From positions 1 through 10,134 of the forward strand of contig SLEY01000600.1 of assembly GCA_007124535.1 (NCBI GenBank): a stretch of DNA of 10,134 bases, given 5' to 3'. The position numbers and the translations under genes were made by a program. The notes beneath the pieces are model-generated. The model worked only from the letters and a program-made list of their open reading frames with translations, had not been told where the DNA came from and ran no database searches. Positions 6,988-10,134 of the stretch are shown piece after piece. Numbering within the stretch: position 1 is the stretch's first letter; the number at the start of each line of letters is the position of its first letter. This DNA is from Planctomycetaceae bacterium (GTDB lineage Bacteria; Planctomycetota; Planctomycetia; Pirellulales; Pirellulaceae).

Positions 6988-7017
6988 TTTACAACCTCGA
7001 CCCGGCACCCGTATACT
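6988..7017 (+). promoter_or_regulatory. Strong sigma70-type promoter candidate for the second HZS-alpha-like gene
   Basis: TTTACA (6988-6993; 5 of 6 matches) and TATACT (7012-7017; 5 of 6 matches) are separated by 18 bp. Transcription would start near 7024. It lies 17 bp after the stop of the PQQ-like gene and upstream of a terminator hairpin, so its transcripts would meet that hairpin before the coding region at 7134. This is the best-matching promoter in the window. Confidence 0.55.
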
Positions 7018-7053
7018 CGTCTGCTGACGCATGTCTTCCAACCGGACAGCTCG

Positions 7054-7076
7054 AACCGCCCTTCCGGGCGGTTTTT
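7054..7076 (+). terminator. Intrinsic terminator (end of PQQ-like gene and/or attenuator)
   Basis: AACCGCCC (7054-7061) pairs perfectly with GGGCGGTT (7066-7073) around a TTCC tetraloop, and the T-run is 7072-7076. It lies 82 bp after the PQQ-like stop codon and is a textbook rho-independent terminator on the plus strand. The minus strand lacks a matching T-run, so it is not bidirectional. Because a good promoter lies between the PQQ-like gene and this hairpin, it may also attenuate the downstream gene. Confidence 0.8.
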
Positions 7077-7084
7077 CCCGGAAG
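7061..7084 (+). promoter_or_regulatory. Alternative hairpin that excludes the terminator and covers a GGAAG site
   Basis: CTTCCGGG (7061-7068) is perfectly complementary to CCCGGAAG (7077-7084), with an 8-nt loop that contains the T-run. Its left arm uses the loop and part of the right arm of the terminator, so the two structures cannot coexist. Its right arm includes GGAAG (7080-7084), the only ribosome-binding-like sequence just upstream of the next gene. The geometry fits an attenuator with an anti-terminator arm. A regulatory role is inferred. Confidence 0.4.
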
Positions 7085-7089
7085 ATTTT

Positions 7090-7137
7090 ATGGTTCCATC
7101 ATGCCCTCCCCGAAACCGAAAGCCCATCCTGCGATGA
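7090..7137 (+). CDS. Possible 15-aa leader peptide overlapping the next start
   Basis: GGAAG (7080-7084) lies 5 nt before ATG 7090, which opens the frame MVPSCPPRNRKPILR ending at TGA 7135-7137. That stop overlaps ATG 7134 of the large gene as ATGA, the usual layout for translational coupling. The large gene has no ribosome binding site of its own at 7134. Such a short frame can easily arise by chance, so this is a tentative call. Confidence 0.25.
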   Translation: MVPSCPPRNRKPILR

Positions 7138-10134
7138 TGACGATTGTTCGCCCCCGTTTCACCCGCTGGCTCCCGGCAGCCGTCGCCGCTTTGCTCCTCC
7201 TGATTGGCCGCCCCACGCTGGGCGAGCCGTCGCCGCCAGCCGAACCCCCCCTTCCCGCCATCGCCGAAGCGTCCTGGATCTGGGGCGATATGGAGAGCGA
7301 TGTGGCCGAATTCCGGCTGGAACTGGATTTCGACGGCCCGCCCACGGCCGCCCGCGTCCTGATCACCGCCGACAACGGCTACGAACTGTACGTCAACGGA
7401 CACCTGGTCGGTTACGACATCGGCCCGGATCGCAACGTCTGGAGTTCGATCGAACGCTGGGACATTGCGGAGCACTTGACCGACGGTACCAACATTTTGG
7501 GCATCCGCGGGATTTGCTTGGGCGGCCAGCGAGGTGTCGTCGCCGCGGTACGGATCGACCGTCCGGACGCCGAACCCCGGGAATGGCTGACCGGCGCCGA
7601 TTGGCAAGTCACTTCGCAAGCCGACCCGGACGACTACACGGACCCGGAATACGTAGCGGGCGACGAATGGGAACCGGCCCATGTCTTGGGTCCGATGGGG
7701 ATGCAACCTTGGGGGACCTTGGTCTATGAAGGGTCCACCGGCGGCCGGCGTGTGGGCGGCCTGCCCGCCGCGTTGGCCCTCAGCCACCCGGATGCCGATT
7801 TCGACTGGCCCGCCGCGGTGGCCTTCCTGGCCGATGACCGAAGCGTCTACGTCCCCTTGTACGGCGATGCCTGGGGCGTCTGCTTCCGCATCGGGGATTG
7901 GACGCGAGCCTATACGATGTTCGACCTGCCCTGCCCCTCGAAAATCGGCCGGAAACTGTGTGTCATCGACTCGCCGGGGCCGGATGCCCAGCCGCGTGTG
8001 CTGCTGGACGCCGGCCAAGGCGTGATCGGATCGCCCAGTCCCAGTTACGACGGCCGCTCGATCCTGGTCGCAATGGCCCCGGAAGGCAGCGACTTTTTCC
8101 ACATCTACCGCGTCCCCCGGGACGGCAGCCCGCCCGAACAACTCACCCACGGCCCCTTCCACGACATCGATCCGGCCGAACTGCCCGACGGCCGAATCGT
8201 CTTCGCCTCCACCCGCATCGGCACGTTCGAAGAATATCACGGCGCGCCGTCCCGAGCCCTGTTCGTCATGCAACCGGACGGCAGCCGCATCGAATCGATC
8301 ACCCACACGCCGATCTTCGACAATGAGCCGAAGGTGCTGGCCGACGGGCGAATCGCCTTCGTGCGCAGCGACAACTTCTTCGGGCGAGCGAAAGTGGAAA
8401 CCCAGATCCATGCCATGCGACCCGATGGCACGGCGGGCCAGACCGAGTTGGGGGCCGACATCGGACCCGTCTATGGCACCCGTTTGCGGATGCTCGGTTA
8501 CGGCAGCCCCGCCCCCCTGCCCGACGGGCGGCTGGCGGTGATCTCCAATCGCGGAAACTTCGTGGCCAACCTGGGCGCGGCGGAAGCGTCCTTCCAACGA
8601 TTGCCCGACTCGTTGGGCGACCTAGCCCCCCTTCCCGACGGGCGGCTACTGGTCACCGTGCTGGCCTCGCAACCCAGCGACCGCCGCTCCCGCATCCTGG
8701 CCGTTGTCGACCCTCAAGACAACCGGCTGGTCCAGGTCTATGAATCGCCCGACACCCCGATCCATTCCCCCATCTTCCTCGGCCCGCGACCTCGGCCCCC
8801 GATCCTGCCGGACACGGTCCAGGATTCGCGTGCGGGCTTGCCCAGTGCCACCGGGTTCCTTTACGCCCAGGACGTGAACATCACCCGGAAGACCGGGGCC
8901 GATTGGGGCCAGATCCGTGCGATCCGCGTGCTCCGCTCCCGCGGGGTGAGTATGCGCTCGTCCCACTGGGACTTCGTCCACCAAGGCAAAGAAGTGATCG
9001 AATTGGGCACGGTCCCCATCGGACCGGATGGCTCGTTCTCCGTCGAAGTGCCGGCCGACGTGCCGCTGGCGGTCCAAGCGGTGGACGCCGAAGGCCGTTC
9101 GGAACTGAACGAAATGTCGTGGGTCTACGTGCGGCCGGGGGAAGCTCGCTCCTGCACCGGGTGCCACGAGCACCGTCGCGCGGCCCCGCCGGCCACCCAT
9201 CGGCTGTCCGAAACCCAGCGGGCTCCGGCCCTCCGCCTGCTGGACACCGGCGAACCCCACCGCTTCCGCGGCAATAACTCGGGCGTCTCCGGGATGATGG
9301 ACCTGCAATTCGAACGGTTTCGCGAGACGGCCTCTTTGAACCTGTACCGCGACACGGGCGAGGAACTCGGCAGCGGCCGCGAGGAGACCGGCTACTGGGT
9401 CCGGCAGCTGGCCCATCCGGACGAAGCGATGCGGATTTCGGCCGCCCAACGCTTGGGCTTGTTCCGAGACCGCGCGGCGGCCCCCGCTTTGGCCGACCAG
9501 TTGGACGACCCCAGTCGCGAAGTGCGAGTGGCCGTGGCAATGGCCCTGGCCGCCTGCGGCACGCGCGACAGCGTACCGCCCCTGCTCGACCGACTGCAAG
9601 ACGCGGACCCGAATGTGGCCCAAGCGGCCGCGGTGGCCCTGGAAAATCTGACCGGACACCACGAACCCGTGGAACTGCCCGTCACCCCGGCCGGCCGCCA
9701 GAACCAGGCCGACGCCTGGCGCAACTGGCTGGCCGAACATCCTTGGGATCGGATCGAAGCCGAGTTGATCGAGCGGATCGACAGCGACGATCGCGTCCGG
9801 CAGCGGAGTGCGATCGTGACCTTGGGACATATGGGCGGTGACGCGGCCCGCGAAGCGTTGCGGGCGTTTGTGGCACGTGAGAAGGAGCATAATCCCTACC
9901 CGCCGTTCGTGAACAACAACCGCACCGACCGCTTCACCTTCGCCGCCGATTCGCCGCTGAATCCCCGCACCCTGCAGGCGGCGACCCGCGCGTTGGGCTT
10001 CCTGGCCGATGAGCAGGCGGTGCCGCTGTTGCGCGACGTGCTGGCCGAACACATCGATCCGCAGACGGGCAATTTGTTCTTGGCGGAAGCGGCGGCCGAA
10101 GCGTTGGGCCGGATCGGCACGCCCGACGCCGAAA
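7134..10134 (+). CDS. Exported HZS-alpha-like heme propeller protein with C-terminal HEAT repeats, 3' end outside window
   Basis: One thousand codons are in the window with no stop. From ATG 7134 the product has a signal peptide (TRWLPAAVAALLLLIG). A sandwich domain follows (about 45-180; ITADNGYELYVNGHLVG) resembling the carbohydrate-binding N-terminal domain of alpha-L-rhamnosidases. A TolB/HZS-alpha-type propeller shows blade motifs LPDGR, LADGR, LPDGR and LPDGR at 350, 402, 462 and 500. After the RPRPP hinge (552-556) comes an HZS-alpha-middle-like domain ending in one heme site, C674-TG-C677-H678. HEAT repeats run from about 755 to the edge (AMRISAAQRLGLF, REVRVAVAMALAACG, PNVAQAAAVALENLTG). 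It is a diverged paralog of the 1266-5252 protein: compare VPIGPDGSFSVEVPADVPL before the heme with VPVEADGSASFTVPANKPF. A secreted redox or binding role with a HEAT protein-interaction module is inferred. An in-frame ATG at 7101 (11 residues longer) is an alternative start; neither has a clear ribosome binding site. Confidence 0.92.
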   Translation, partial: MMTIVRPRFTRWLPAAVAALLLLIGRPTLGEPSPPAEPPLPAIAEASWIWGDMESDVAEFRLELDFDGPPTAARVLITADNGYELYVNGHLVGYDIGPDRNVWSSIERWDIAEHLTDGTNILGIRGICLGGQRGVVAAVRIDRPDAEPREWLTGADWQVTSQADPDDYTDPEYVAGDEWEPAHVLGPMGMQPWGTLVYEGSTGGRRVGGLPAALALSHPDADFDWPAAVAFLADDRSVYVPLYGDAWGVCFRIGDWTRAYTMFDLPCPSKIGRKLCVIDSPGPDAQPRVLLDAGQGVIGSPSPSYDGRSILVAMAPEGSDFFHIYRVPRDGSPPEQLTHGPFHDIDPAELPDGRIVFASTRIGTFEEYHGAPSRALFVMQPDGSRIESITHTPIFDNEPKVLADGRIAFVRSDNFFGRAKVETQIHAMRPDGTAGQTELGADIGPVYGTRLRMLGYGSPAPLPDGRLAVISNRGNFVANLGAAEASFQRLPDSLGDLAPLPDGRLLVTVLASQPSDRRSRILAVVDPQDNRLVQVYESPDTPIHSPIFLGPRPRPPILPDTVQDSRAGLPSATGFLYAQDVNITRKTGADWGQIRAIRVLRSRGVSMRSSHWDFVHQGKEVIELGTVPIGPDGSFSVEVPADVPLAVQAVDAEGRSELNEMSWVYVRPGEARSCTGCHEHRRAAPPATHRLSETQRAPALRLLDTGEPHRFRGNNSGVSGMMDLQFERFRETASLNLYRDTGEELGSGREETGYWVRQLAHPDEAMRISAAQRLGLFRDRAAAPALADQLDDPSREVRVAVAMALAACGTRDSVPPLLDRLQDADPNVAQAAAVALENLTGHHEPVELPVTPAGRQNQADAWRNWLAEHPWDRIEAELIERIDSDDRVRQRSAIVTLGHMGGDAAREALRAFVAREKEHNPYPPFVNNNRTDRFTFAADSPLNPRTLQAATRALGFLADEQAVPLLRDVLAEHIDPQTGNLFLAEAAAEALGRIGTPDAE

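Noticed and set aside
6813..10052. Long antisense frames (6813-8597 and 8646-10052) opposite the PQQ-like and HEAT genes
   Set aside because: Same explanation: no domains, and opposite a plus-strand frame with clear signal peptides, heme site and repeats.
1266..10134. A hydrazine synthase (anammox) gene cluster
   Set aside because: Only alpha-like folds are present, fused to unrelated modules. No beta or gamma subunit, hydrazine dehydrogenase or other anammox gene is seen.

Overview
The window is GC-rich bacterial DNA that looks like a planctomycete, probably of the Pirellulales. The evidence is the gene content: very large exported proteins built from discoidin or CBM-like domains, TolB/HZS-alpha-type propellers, c-type heme (CxxCH) motifs and add-on FGE-like or HEAT modules, plus a typical planctomycete PQQ-like propeller protein and an intergenic repeat around CACGCTTTAGCGTG. 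The taxonomic call is inference; no rRNA or marker gene is present.

Layout. 1-662 (minus): most of a PPP-family metallophosphoesterase, running off the left edge. 663-1265: a roughly 600-bp divergent intergenic region holding two direct copies and one inverted copy of a repeat, and a doubtful 44-aa ORF. 1266-5252 (plus): a 1328-aa exported protein with a discoidin-like domain, a helical region, a propeller, two CxxCH heme sites and a C-terminal FGE/SUMF1-like domain. A hairpin terminator candidate follows. 5389-5544: a 51-aa protein with four N-terminal cysteines and a poly-lysine tail, with a good ribosome binding site. 5703-6971: an exported PQQ-like beta-propeller protein. 6972-7133: a strong sigma70-type promoter, then an intrinsic terminator overlapping an alternative hairpin, an attenuator-like layout. 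7134 to the right edge: a second HZS-alpha-like protein with a CBM-like N-terminus, a propeller, one CxxCH site and HEAT repeats, truncated by the window end.

How they may work together. The three large plus-strand genes all encode exported propeller proteins, and two are diverged paralogs of the hydrazine synthase alpha fold with heme-attachment motifs. The region therefore looks like a periplasmic or surface redox/binding cluster. I see no HzsB/HzsC-like genes, so hydrazine synthesis should not be inferred. Terminator candidates and ribosome binding sites suggest several transcription units in one direction rather than one tight operon.

Most noteworthy are the heme-propeller pair with different C-terminal modules, the FGE-like domain lacking the catalytic cysteine pair, the Cys4/poly-Lys small protein, and the promoter/terminator/anti-terminator arrangement in front of the second HZS-alpha-like gene.
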